A DNA stretch of 64,000 nt from Nemania diffusa. Taxonomy: Eukaryota; Ascomycota; Sordariomycetes; Xylariales; Xylariaceae. Below the pieces are notes generated by a model that did not search any database, was not told the origin of the DNA, and worked only from the letters and a program-made list of their open reading frames with translations. Position numbers and translations under genes: made by a program. Of this stretch, positions 22,991-33,931 are shown piece after piece (positions within the stretch are counted from its first letter, which is position 1; every line of letters begins with the position of its first letter). The stretch covers positions 1,240,001 through 1,304,000 of the forward strand of contig JBBPUQ010000005.1 of assembly GCA_038501195.1 (NCBI GenBank). The letters run 5' to 3'.

Positions 22991-24981
22991 TCAACAACAC
23001 AACTCGTCACAACATAACTTATCGGATACCAAGGTATCTATCGGGGCTCAAGCAAACTGCGAAAACACTTAGACTCACTGGCCCTTAACTTACTTACTAC
23101 CATCGCTTCTCATTATCGGGATAAATACGAAAAGGAGGCGAAAAGGAGGGGAAATGGACGCTCCTTTGACATATCACTCGATGTTTGTATGGCTTACTCA
23201 CCCTGGCTGTCTCACAAGAGCCGAGGATGACCCCTTGCAGGAAACTGGAAAATGCGGAGGAATTCTAAGAGAAGACACGTAGTACATGTTGATTGTTTTC
23301 ACAAACATTAATAAGGAGGCCTTTCTGACGACCGATCGACTGGTCTGGAAGGGGATAATTCCTGAAAAAAAGAAAACTGACGAAAAAAAGGCAGGAAAAA
23401 AAGGGATGAAGTTCTTGTTCTGAGGCATAATGCTTGATGCGTACTTAAGTGGCGTTGTACTGTGGTGTTGCATACACTATCAAAACGTTGTAGTCACTGT
23501 TAGTGAGATTTCTTGGCACAGCCGTCATAAAAGAGGACTAGTATATTTGAAAACCGAACTCGAATCCCTTGCATGTGCATGGATCATGAATGACCTCGAA
23601 TGACTGCCTAGAGCTAAGACGAGGTGAGACTTGCCAACCATCGGCTTGCTGTACAGTATTGCGTGGCTTTTTTACTGCTGTAGTCAGACCAGACCGACCG
23701 TGATGCGGTATTCGATTGGTGCACGGCTCGTCGGCTGTGACACTAACCCAGATGGTAGATATCTCGACGGGGGACCGCTGAGGGGACCGCTGAGTCGGAA
23801 GGAAGCCGATAGATAGATACCGACCCTGTAGACTAGATAGTGGAAACCGTTCAAGAAGGTCGGGATGCTCATGATTGGGCACCGTTGTTGAACGCAAGGC
23901 GCGTCGTCATGGTGCTGCGGTGGCCATGGCATGGCAACGCGACATTGCTTATTAACCGGCTCGAGTCATTTTATGCTCTATATCAGATCCCCAAAAGAGA
24001 CTTCCTGGTAACGCTCTAGTAACGGTTTGGTAACAGGCTTGGAGATCTCTTAGTACCTACTGGGACGATGCCCGAGTCCTCCGCCAACCGCATGAATAAA
24101 CAATCTGCGCGAAGGATTCCAGCCGTATATCTTCTACTATATAGGTAGCATAAAAGAAATAAGATGTTATAAATACTCATGATCGACTATTTTGATTACG
24201 TCGATATGAGCTACTAGATACTGCTTATCATTCATCAGACACAAACACCGTCAAAGGAATCTTACACTACCAAGAGCTTGTGTGTAATTGGAGAAAAGGT
24301 GCTTACTTACATAACAGTGTTGTACCTACTCTGTACCTTGGGTGCCTCTTTCCAATACGGCATCTTTAAGAGAGTCAGAACCCCGCTAGCCAGAGGTCAC
24401 TGGACCACGCTGATTCAAGCCAAGTTTCAAAGAAGGTCCATTCTGTATACGGCTGATGATTGGGCCACATCTCGGCTTGATAGCACGGTACATTCCATTG
24501 ACCTGTCCTTCGCCCTCCTCTTTTGTCTATCTACGTATACTGTATGTGCACCGAAGCAGCGCCAAACAGAGAGCGCCCTTCCGTCACACCATTCCACCTT
24601 AGGTCACTAGCGAGAACCCCACTACGGCTGCCGGACGGGTCACCCAGCAAATCACTTTATTCTGCTGTACGCTCCCCTCTTCAGACTCCAAATCGCAAGT
24701 AGTTTAGCAGCCGCTAAAGCAGACCACACCACACCATCACCACCACTAAGTACAACTACCTAACTTAATCACCACCACCACCACCATCCTGCGTGTGCTA
24801 CTCTAGATAGACTACGCAGACAAACGAACAGCAAACAGACTGCATGATTTACCTCATATACTCTGCAAACCAACATCTCGAGGCTTGAAATCAGTGCCAG
24901 CGCAACGACTCGAACACCGCACAGTCGATTGACGCCCAGATTCTTTCTTCAGATATCCAGCCCAAGACTCACCCTGTCGCC
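22991..24981. other. Long intergenic region and leader of the endosulfine gene
   Basis: About 2 kb. At 23768-23794 a short direct repeat (GGGACCGCTGA twice) occurs. The last part (about 24600-24980) is C/A-rich with a CACCACC tract near 24766-24787, as in long fungal 5' leaders. A 110-codon frame at 24278-24610 starts without ATG and has no domain, so it is not listed as a gene. Confidence 0.5.
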
Positions 24982-25715
24982 ATGAACCCTCACCAGAAGA
25001 ACAAGATTGACGTTTCGGTTAGTCCCCAGAATCCTCCCTTTTTTCTCGTCATTTCCTATACCCCCAAATGTCCAAAGCAACACGCGAGGCCCATAGAAAT
25101 ACGGCGTCTTTAGATTGTGATTTAGACTACCTAGGGCCTACATGCGGCGTTGTCTTTGTCTTCACTTTCGACCCAACACTTTACCCAGACTCCACGATGA
25201 AGCCCAATCGAGCCTAAATAGAGCAGGGCGACCCCTACAACCATGTCGGACCTTCAATCAAAGAAAAATCTAGCTAATACGCCTCCCCGTTCTAGTCTCT
25301 CACACCTGATGAGCAGCGTCTCTTCCGCCTCTACGGCAAACTGCCGTCCAAGTCCGACCACTTCGCCAAGCACCTAAAGGAGCGCAAGTACTTCGACAGC
25401 GGCGACTACGCCATGTCAAAGGCGGGCAAGGGCGACAAGCTAGACACAGGCAGCGTCGGCAGCCAGCACCCCGTGCCCGAGAACATCCCCCACCTATCGA
25501 GCCCCGGCCAGGCCACAGGCCTCAACGGCGGCCCAGGCCATCAACATCACCCCAGCATCAGCAGCGCGAGCGGCCACCAAGTCAGCGCCAACGTCGGCCT
25601 GGCCGGCAGCCCCGTCAAAGAGAGCAGCCTGTTCAAGAGCGAGTCTAGCACTAGTGAGGAGACCGACACCAACGACAAGGAGAACGCCAACAAAGGCATC
25701 CCCATCCGAAGATGA
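24982..25715 (+). CDS. Endosulfine/Igo1-type PP2A inhibitor
   Basis: Two exons, 24982-25017 and 25296-25715, with a 278-bp intron (GTTAGT...TCTAG) after codon 12; the product is 151 residues. The ENSA/ARPP-19 core is unmistakable: LTPDEQRLFRLYGKLPSK, then KERKYFDSGDYAMSKAG. Ser47 in FDSGDY is the residue that Greatwall/Rim15 phosphorylates to turn the protein into an inhibitor of PP2A-B55, linking nutrient signals to mitotic entry and quiescence. The C-terminal half is low-complexity (Gly/Ser/His/Asn) and probably disordered. The intron is longer than its neighbours and follows an unusually short first coding exon. Confidence 0.93.
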
Positions 25716-26651
25716 GGGAGGCCCTAGGCTGGCGTTAGCCTAGAGGTGCATGTATGAGAGGGATGCTGGTATTTGATTCGGATGGAGGAAGCGTGGACAT
25801 AGGCAGACGAGCAAAGCAATAACATATCGCGCTCACGGAGGATGGGATCGGCGGCGTTGGAGTCGGAGTTCTGGCCGTGTACAACAAGAGCCCAAGCCTG
25901 CCCCCTTGCTAGTTTCTATCTAGGGGCCTGCTCGGTCTCGTGGCATGCCTGGTGGAGCTGGACTGGCTATTTGCAGTAAAACGTTTGTCCGAGGAGACGA
26001 GGGGAAGAAAAGCCTAGTGCGCGGGTTGTAGGATGTGTGAGAAGAGTGGCATTCACGATGATTTACGAAGTCGTTTGAGGGGTTTCATCCCCGGTATCGC
26101 GGGATTCTACGGCGTTAGGGTCGGTTCGCGACGTTGTCTGTCTATCTTATCAGAAGACGAGGAAGGGAGGGATGGGTTGCTATTCCATGGTAACTTTGCA
26201 TGTTCGCATGCTCTCATAAGTATATCCATACTTAGTTGATGGTTATTCACCTGGCTTTTACTTTGTTCAATGCATACTGCGTCCGAGGATTTTGCTTTAC
26301 GGCATTGTTGATGTTGTTGCCCATTGCAATTTTAGCAGACTTGCGGTGTTCCTTAGCGTCATTGTCGAAAATGAGAGTTGCTAACACTTACCTTCTACTA
26401 CTCTCGATCTATTATTACCAAGGATATATATGTCACGAGTAAATAGTCTTAGGCAGATTTGAGTACACGTAACATTTAAACCGAACAAGTTTTATATGAA
26501 TATTGTCCAGTGTGCCCTTATGAACCTCAAACTTTTTATTTATCCCATACCAGTAACCTTTTGGTCCTATATGAATCTTTATAGTCATATACTTACGTAG
26601 CTATTCGTAGTGTTCCTTTTCCCACCCCCGCCACCTCTAAAACGCCAGTTT
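25716..26651. other. Intergenic region between convergent endosulfine and MYG1 genes
   Basis: 3' flanks of two convergent genes; AT-richer towards 26600. No gene or RNA feature is supported. Confidence 0.5.
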
Positions 26652-27743
26652 CTAAAACGCACAAGCCTTGTCAGCCAGAGCCTTGACACCCTCCAACGTC
26701 TTAGCACCCCCGATGAATCCCGACGCGTGCACGAAGACACTACCAGGGACACCAGTGATCTCGTCGAGGGTCTCGTCGCGAGCGCCCCGCCAGGGCTCGG
26801 GCAGGGCCTTGCGGCTCTGGAAGGAGTCCTGCGACACGGGCACGGCCTGTATCCGCCACTTGGCGCCGGGCGTGGGCTTCTCGGGGTACAGCACGTAGAG
26901 CAGCTTGTTCTCGTCGTCCTCGGCGACCCCCGCCTCCTCCTCGAGCGTGTAGAGGTGGTCCTTCCACGGCACGGACTGGCCCTCGATCACCATGACGCGG
27001 CCGCCGGCGACGCGCTTGGCGTAGGCGGCCTGGACAATGGCGCGCGCGGGCAGCCACGCGGAGGTGTAGTACGTGAGGGCGCGGTCGAACTCCTCGCCGA
27101 TGCGGCGGCTCGCGGCCTCGAAGCGCGCGTCCTCCTCGGCCTGCGCGGCCACGGGGTCGGAGGGAATAGGGTCGTTCCAGTTGGGGTTCAGCCGGCCGAC
27201 GAGGGCGCCGAGGCCGAAGCCGCCGCGGCTGAAGCGCGGCTCGATGCCCGCGGCCGCGAGCGCCGCGGGGTCGTAGGCCGAGATGCCGTTGTCGTGCGCG
27301 TCGAGCGCCTCGACGAAGGACTCGTACAGCTTGCGCCACACCACGCCCACGTCCTCCGCACCCTCCTCGCTCTGCCCGAGCTGTTGCGCCACGAGGGCCT
27401 GCCCGAAGTGCAGGTACACGAGCCCGGCGCTGGAGAGCTTCGTGGGACGGTCGGGGAAGGTGGTCGCGAAGGTGCGCTGGTGGTGGTCGTAGCGGTGGCG
27501 GCTGGCGTCGTACTCGCCGCCCACGTCGACGACGGTGTGGCAGGTCGCGAGGAGGGCGGGGTCGCGCGTGCGCACGAGGGAGGCGGAGGCGTAGGCTGGG
27601 AGCCGCCGGAGCATGTGCACGGCAAGGGCCTCGTCGGCGTGGAAGTGCCCGTTGTGCGTGCCGATGGTCACCCCGCCGCCGTCAGGCGAGGTCTTGAGAC
27701 GCTTTGCTGCACTTTCTGCCATTTTGGCCAAGGCGCGGAACAT
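26652..27743 (-). CDS. MYG1: MYG1-family exonuclease (DHH-like metal-dependent hydrolase)
   Basis: Intronless, 363 residues. The metal-binding blocks are GTHNGHFHADEALA (about 27-40), TVVDVGGEYD and RHRYDHHQR, followed by the MYG1-specific tail with RAIVQAAYAKR, VPWKDHLY and FVHASGFIGG. Human MYG1 is a 3'-5' RNA exonuclease in nucleolus and mitochondria that coordinates ribosome maturation with mitochondrial translation. The N-terminus here (MFRALAKMAESAAKRLKTSP) is basic and Ser/Ala-rich and could be a presequence; a second ATG seven codons in would remove most of it and might give a nuclear form. The second possibility is inference. The gene is very GC-rich. Confidence 0.93.
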   Translation of the reverse strand: MFRALAKMAESAAKRLKTSPDGGGVTIGTHNGHFHADEALAVHMLRRLPAYASASLVRTRDPALLATCHTVVDVGGEYDASRHRYDHHQRTFATTFPDRPTKLSSAGLVYLHFGQALVAQQLGQSEEGAEDVGVVWRKLYESFVEALDAHDNGISAYDPAALAAAGIEPRFSRGGFGLGALVGRLNPNWNDPIPSDPVAAQAEEDARFEAASRRIGEEFDRALTYYTSAWLPARAIVQAAYAKRVAGGRVMVIEGQSVPWKDHLYTLEEEAGVAEDDENKLLYVLYPEKPTPGAKWRIQAVPVSQDSFQSRKALPEPWRGARDETLDEITGVPGSVFVHASGFIGGAKTLEGVKALADKACAF

Positions 27744-28444
27744 TCGCTGGGGTGCAGATTGGTTGGGTGGCTGTGATACTGGGTTCTTCGGGGTTTGACG
27801 AGGCCTTAGATATTATGGTGAGGGAATGCACTTATTGAGGTAGTAGCTACACTGCACGTAGGTAAATTGTCGAGTCTGTATGTCTGTATGGAAACGTGGG
27901 GTTGTTGGTTTGCCAACCTTCAGGCATGCAGGGGCCAAGCAGGGGTCTATTGCCCACTCTATCTAAAAGATAAGCAGCTACCTACTGTAGGAAGAAGGGT
28001 GCCGGTGGAGGTGTGGACGCCAGAGGCTGCTAAATGTAGGCCGAGCTAGGGAGCACCCATCGGGCAAGAGCTTGGGACAGGGAACGCGTGATTGATGGAA
28101 GGAGGCGTGGCACGCCCTAAAACGGCAAATTTCGCTGGGAGCGCAATCACTGTGGGATCGTGTTCACAGCCCCCCAAAAATCTCCATTGTGCTGTCCTGC
28201 AGTACCTATCACACAGTAATTGCCTTATTCTGTACTGCTCTTTCTTTCCCTCCGGATTTCTGAAAAGCCCAACTCTATGCTTATTTCCATCATATAACTA
28301 TTGCCCATCCCGAGATCCCCAGTCACTTATCTTTTCATCTCCCCCCGACTCACTCGTCCGTAATCGTCTTGCATTTTTCGGGCATTCTTTCTTACGCCAT
28401 TTACCGTTAATTACCCAACACACACAACCACAACAACCACGCGT
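27744..28444. other. Divergent promoter region of MYG1 and IEC3
   Basis: About 700 bases shared by two divergently transcribed genes. The IEC3 side is a C/T-rich leader. No other feature is seen. Confidence 0.5.
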
Positions 28445-29541
28445 ATGCACTTCAACGTCACCATGGATCACTCTGGAATAAAAACAGAGCCTGGTCTACG
28501 AGACCGTGGCCATGAAGACGCGCAAATGGCCGATGCCCGGCCGTCGTACAAGTCATGGAAGAAGAAGTACCGGAAGATGCGCATCACATTCGATCAGAGA
28601 ATGCGAGAAAGCGAGGACTTGCATGCGCTCGAACAGAAGGCCATGCGAACTGCCAAGCGTCTTGCCATCGAGAACGAGTAAGCAACCAACCCTTTTCTGT
28701 TATAAAGGCCCGGTGAATAGCCTCTTGCTGACAGATCACCCTGCACAGCCGCTTGATGGACCTGCTGTTAGACATCAATGAATCGCCTCAGATTCCCTTC
28801 GAGCGGCGCATAGATCTGAATCTGGATGACGACGACGATGATGAGACAGATAGCGATAATTCCGAAACTACTCAGAAGCCGACCAAGTCTCTCAAGAAGC
28901 TCATTCAAGATGTTCCACATCAGAGCTACGAAGAATACGTACAGCGGTGTCCTGAGTTACAAGACGATTTAGAGCCTGCAGACCCTCAGACTCATCCGAC
29001 TTCTTTCCTGACCGCCGATGATGTTGATGAATACCTATATCACCTCGATATGCGTCTCGGTCTCAAGCCGAAGCCTAGTCTAGCACCGTCGGTTCTCGGG
29101 ACGAATACCGCTCCCAACCCGCCCGCCAACTTTGCGCTGCGCAACCCTACCAGTGTGTATAACTGGCTGAGACGGCACGCGCCTAAGACTTTCTTGCAAG
29201 ATCTCGAGAAAGAAAAGGACAAGGACAAGGATGACCGCGACAAGGAAGATGGTCGCAAACGTAAAGGAGGTGCTTCCCGCAAGAGGCAGTCCACCGCTAG
29301 TCGCAAGGAAAAGGAGAGAGAGAAAGAAACTGTGGAATCGATGGACTGGGACGACGAACCAGGCTACGAGGCTCCCGCTGCTGCCGTTGCTACGCCCGCT
29401 CTTAAGGGGAAAAGGAAACGAGATGATGATCCTGGATATCGACCTAAGGGGGGATCTAGCCGTCCTACCAAGAAACGTAAGAGTAAGGATCTGAACGTGC
29501 AGCCCTCGAAACCTTCTAAATCTAGGAAGTCGCTAGGCTGA
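28445..29541 (+). CDS. INO80 chromatin-remodelling complex subunit IEC3
   Basis: Two exons, 28445-28677 and 28749-29541 (intron GTAAGC...CACAG, 71 bp), give 341 residues. The N-terminal coiled-coil (about 33-88) has YKSWKKKYRKMRITFDQ, then KRLAIENDRLMDLLLDIN across the splice junction, the pattern of the fungal Iec3 family. It is followed by an acidic run (DDDDDDETDSD), a central conserved part with SFLTADDVDEYLYHLDMRL, and a Lys/Arg-rich tail with several NLS-like clusters (KGKRKRDDD, RPTKKRKSK). Iec3 is a fungal-specific INO80 subunit in the nucleus. A second ATG six codons in has a better Kozak context (ACCATGG) and may be the real start. Confidence 0.82.
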
Positions 29542-30490
29542 TATTCCTGGGTCTCGCTGTCAATCTTGAGATTACTACTTCGGCTGAAGGCTCAGCTACG
29601 ATTGTATTAGTATTAGTCAGTTTGCTTCGAGTATTGGGGATAGAGGAACGAGGTCATGTTTGACCCTTTGCTTGGCGTTTAGAATGAGGGAATATGTATA
29701 ATACGAACGTCACATGGGGCTTCCTTTCACTACTTTGGCCTTGAAAGCTACGAGTTTGATTATTCACGTGTGTAACGAACCTCAATACACATGAATTACA
29801 CTACCTCCTTTTTGACAGTATCTCTTCTAGCTGGTAGGTATGATGATGAGGATCCCCATAGTACAACTAAAGCCGGATTCGTGAGTTGCGATTTGTTTCT
29901 GTATTATAAATGCCACTCGCATATATACTTGATGTCTAAACAGTACCTCTAATAATGCTATATACTCTGTCTACTCAACATCCTAAGTGCCACAGAATCC
30001 AGTCCAACTTCTCGAGGAGTAAAGCATCCAATCAAAAGACCACTTTGGCGTTAGATAGTGGATCTCTCTTCGTGACCGCACACCAACCAACACTACGCCA
30101 ATATTCAAACATAGACCAAATCTTTATGTGGCGTGATCTTTAGTTTTGTGTTCGGCGCTGAAGGCATAGAAGACGAATCAAGAGACTTGCGGAAAGGAGA
30201 GATTGGTCGGGCATATGCACGGCACCTGAAGTTTTCTTCGTCCCTACGTCATCGCTTCGTTTCAGCTGCTTCGCTGGGGAGAGTTTATCAACCATCTCGC
30301 CTCACTTACAAGCTAGATCCCACCTTCAAAAGACAGTTTATTAGAAACCAACAGGTAAGGATAACCCCCCTATTATTTTATCCTCACCACCTTATCACTA
30401 CGACTGTTTTCCAAGTTGTCAAAAAGAAGGCCCTGCAAGCTAAAAGTAAAACAAAATTTCCAGGACTAAAAATCATAAAGGAAGAAAAAA
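29542..30490. other. Intergenic region upstream of SFM1
   Basis: About 950 bases. The proximal 100 bases hold an A/C-rich leader. A 187-codon frame beginning at 30133 runs out of frame into SFM1 exon 1 and is not a gene. Confidence 0.5.
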
Positions 30491-31714
30491 ATGCCCGACC
30501 GCAAAACCTACATAGTAGAGCACCTCGACCCAGAGCTGGGGCCCTGGTCGGAGCTCGAGTACGTGGCCATCGCGCGGGAGACGGCGCGCGCGGGCGGCAC
30601 CTTCGTGCTCTCGAGCATGCCGCCCGCCCTCGCCGCGAGCCTGCCGGCCAAGCTCGCCGCCGAGCCCGCGCTGCGCGCCGAGACGCGCGGTGTTGAAGAG
30701 CTGTACCCCGGCGAGGGGGAGCGGAAGAGGGTGTGTCTGCTGGACCCGCGGGCTGAGAAGGATATTAGTCCTGATGATAAGGCGCTGTTTGACGTCTTTC
30801 TTTTTGGGGGCATTTTGGGTGAGTTTGGACTTTGCTTTCTTTATACCTTTTTTTCTCACGGTGGATTTGGTTGCGGGTTGGTGGGAATGGTTGATTTACG
30901 ATTTTTGCTTCGCGTGGGAGAGGGGAGAGGGGTTTGTTTGACTTTGTGGATGGACGTGTACGTGAGTGCGGCTGAGGTGTCCTGCGAAGTATGGAAAGGG
31001 GGAAATCCACATGCTAGCGAAGTAGAAGAAAAAAACCCAATCTCTGAAGATCTAGCCTTCGACTCATCTTACCAAATCTAGAAACTCAGCTAACATGTTC
31101 TTACAGGCGATGATCCGCCAAGGGGTAGGTAGCTTATCCACTCCCGTGCTTATGCAAAAGCCAACTCGAGGAGAATTACGAAGAAGATCTCATTTACTCA
31201 CTCGTCTATTTGCAAACAGATCGCACAGGCGAGCTCCGCGTAAAAGGCTTCGAAGGCCGACGCCTCGGCCCCGTGCAGATGACGACGGACACGGCCGTGA
31301 GGGTGACGCGGATGGTGATTAACGAGCAATGTATATTTCCCCTCACCCCCTATACCCGCGGAAACACGGCCAGATATTATAGTACTACCATGATATTTAT
31401 CTGACACCGGTGCCTGCTTAGTTACGCTAAACATGGTCCCATACCTCGACAACCCAGACCTTAAGATCAACGAGCACGAGAGCACCGAGATGCCGTTCCG
31501 GTACGTCAAGGGCGACGACGGGAATCCGATTATGCCCGAGGTGAGTTGTCTCTTATCGTAGAGTGAAGTTTGTATCATTCGAATATTCCGGATGTTGTAT
31601 CCTGAAAGATCCGACACTCTATAGAAGACACATCTAGCTAACGCTTGTTTTTCATAGGGTATGATAGATCTCATCAAGAAAGACGCAGATAAGAGCATTA
31701 ACGACCTATTCTGA
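30491..31714 (+). CDS. SFM1: SPOUT-type protein arginine methyltransferase SFM1
   Basis: Five exons: 30491-30818, 31107-31124, 31220-31330, 31422-31540 and 31658-31714, giving 210 residues (yeast Sfm1 has 213). Exon 2 is a micro-exon of 18 bases supplying most of GDDPPRD, part of the conserved block GGILGDDPPRDRTGELR. Further family motifs are LGPVQMTTDTAVRVT, VPYLDNPDLKINEHEST and EMPFRYVKGDDGNPIMPEGM. The SPOUT knot binds S-adenosylmethionine; yeast Sfm1 methylates Arg146 of ribosomal protein Rps3 in the cytosol. All junctions are GT-AG and the frame closes exactly at the expected C-terminus. The long first intron (288 bp) contains an open but unrelated frame. Confidence 0.93.
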
Positions 31715-31933
31715 AGCAAACCTATTAAGATGTTTGGTCTTCTATTTCTAGGGTCTAAATCATATAGTGAACAGGAAGCTGAGCCTACAAGCGAGGGTGT
31801 AGCACAGTGTTCCATACGTACTCACTAGTATAGTTAGAAATCCTAGGATTAATACAATGCCTGACTATCGCAGGAAGTCCAATTAAACATTAAAAAATTC
31901 ACGTTTATACATTTCAGCCTTCTACGGCCAAGC

Positions 31934-33255
31934 TTAATATTCATCCTCGTCCATCTCCTCCTGCTCGTCCTCCTCATCTTCATCGTAGTCGTTATTATCA
32001 TCGTATTCCACATCCACATCCACATCATCGCCGTCCTGTTCGTCATCCATGTCAACCTCGATGAGCCCTTCCATCGGAGCAGGCGAGCCATCCTGCCCCT
32101 CTTCCAAATCGTCCCAGCGAAATGGCGTTGGCGTGGATATACTGGACTCGGCCTCAGCCGGTGATTGCACAGAAGAAGCGACGGAGGCCGTGTCTCGCGC
32201 CGGTTCTTCTAGCGGAAAGAGCGCCCATTTCCCTCGCGCCCGGCCGCTCCCCTTTTTCCTGCCGCCACGGCGCGATCTCTCCTCGAGACCGCGAACGGGA
32301 TGGAGCTTGTCCGCGTGGGTCCAGCGACCACGGCGATGTGTTCTTACCCCTTTCGCTTTCGCTTTCGCCCGTTTTCCTTGCATGCTCCGTGCAATGACTG
32401 TAACGTCATCTGTCTCGCCCTTCCGTCGCTTAATGGCGATCAGGTCAGCGAGGAAATTGCGCTGGTCGATCCGCTCCTGGCTTGATTTGAGGTCGACGGG
32501 CGGGATGATGGTTTGTGGTAGATTAGCGCTTGCACGTTGCCGCTCTCTATCGCTAGCCCTCGGCTTCAATATCTGCTCCGCCACGTTTATCCGAGCGGCA
32601 CTTGCCGCTAGAAGATCAACGCCATCATCGAGATGACGGAGGACGGGCAATGGGTTCTCTTCGTCATGCCGGGTAAAGAGGAGCTCCGTTGTCGTGTTCT
32701 CGGACCATTGTCCCGAGAAAACGCGGCCTTTGTACGAGATGATGGGGTTTTCGGAGTGCAGTTCTAGTATCTGCACCCTCTCATTATTGGCACCGTCGTC
32801 CTCTTGCACGCTAGGCCGCCGCTTGTTCTGCCCTTCTTGGGACATCTCAGGCCGTTCTTCGTCATCGCGTTCTGCATCAGAGCTGGCAGCACTACTAGCA
32901 GCACTGTGATGCGAAGCCTGAGTCTTAGCCTTACGTCGGTTTAAGAATAGCTCGCTAGCTCTATGCGTTTGCCAGCCACCGCGGGCAGGGAAAGGATTAT
33001 TCTTAACGTGCTCTTGGGCCCTGAAATCTGCCTTAGATAGGTCTAAAGTCACGTAGAAGGTCTGGCGCGCGTTAGTTTGACGTGTTTTAAGAGATACGGA
33101 AGACGCAGAGGACATACCTCAGTCTCAGTAGTCGAGTATTCATATTCCCATTCGGACTCATCGTCCTCCTGTGCATTCCCGCCTGCGTGTGACGATGAAG
33201 CGGTTGCTACCTTGGGGCTTCTGAGCCTAGGATCCAACAAATCGAGACTAGCCAT
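31934..33255 (-). CDS. TFIIIC tau55-like subunit (TFIIIC sub6 triple-barrel protein)
   Basis: Two exons, 33118-33255 and 31934-33061, with a 56-bp intron (GTATGT...GCCAG), give 421 residues. Near the N-terminus, ESEWEYEYSTTETETFYVTL leads into the first strands of the triple barrel. About 100 residues later comes VQILELHSENPIISYKGRVF then SGQWSENTTTELLF, the hallmark of the TFIIIC_sub6 family. The family member tau55 belongs to the tau-A part of TFIIIC, which binds tRNA-gene A/B boxes for RNA polymerase III. The long middle is basic and the C-terminus is a highly acidic run of about 40 residues. The first ATG in frame is 33255; the frame is open further but without ATG, so an extra upstream exon is possible. 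Confidence 0.82.
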
Positions 33256-33931
33256 CAGGTCGGCGTCGGCTAATCTTGACACTTATCTGATGATGGGAGG
33301 ATTTCATTGAGCAATTTTTATGATACGGAAAGATTATTACTAGGCAGCGGAGTGAAGTCTTTATTGGACTACAAATGTGAGAGATAGCAAGACATCGACG
33401 TCGCTGAGAGTCGTATCAAAGGAGGATTGAAGAATAAGTAGGCAAAAAGTTAGAGGTTGGATAGATTAATTCGTTAATCCACTAACCTTAAGCAGTATAT
33501 TCCGACTAACCTCCTCTGGGAATATATGGGTCAGGACCCCAGTGCGCTACAGCTCAAGGTACTTACTCTTTTCAGCAACTTTCAGGGCGGTCATTCGAGG
33601 CATTACGCCGCTACGATATCGCAGATGGAGGGGCATTATAGCTGCCCCTCCATGCTAGAAAATGATCCCCCAATGAATCACACCAGGACCCTTGAGTCAC
33701 CCGGAACCCAGAGATGCATACCCCTTACCTTAATCATACCTTAACCTTGTAACTCTACGCATCCATTCATCTATTATATCCTTCTTTAAGACTTTTTGAA
33801 TTTCTAAGAGTGAACAACTTCACTTCATATTAGGCACTCTCTTTTTTGCACAATCAAGATTCCCCTCGAGTCTTGTATCATAGTAATTCATACACTTATA
33901 TCTTCTTCGAAACGGTACCGATAAATCCACG
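33256..33931. other. Divergent promoter region of TFIIIC sub6 and HIS7
   Basis: About 680 bases between two divergent genes. It contains the Gcn4/CPC1-type site listed separately and a short palindrome GGGTCAGGACCC at 33529-33540. No gene is seen. Confidence 0.55.
33693..33699. promoter_or_regulatory. Gcn4/CPC1 (bZIP) general amino-acid control site upstream of HIS7
   Basis: TGAGTCA is a perfect match to the TGA(C/G)TCA element bound by Gcn4, CPC1 and CpcA. It stands 233 bases before the HIS7 start, within the shared divergent promoter. Histidine genes are classic targets of cross-pathway control, so the location makes sense. A 7-base site arises by chance about once in 8 kb (both forms counted), so context carries much of the weight. 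Confidence 0.65.

Noticed and set aside
23768..23794. Short direct repeat GGGACCGCTGA
   Set aside because: Two 11-base copies in a row are within what slippage gives and no element ends are nearby.
24278..24610. 110-codon frame upstream of the endosulfine gene
   Set aside because: It starts without ATG and shows no family resemblance; it probably lies in the promoter or leader.
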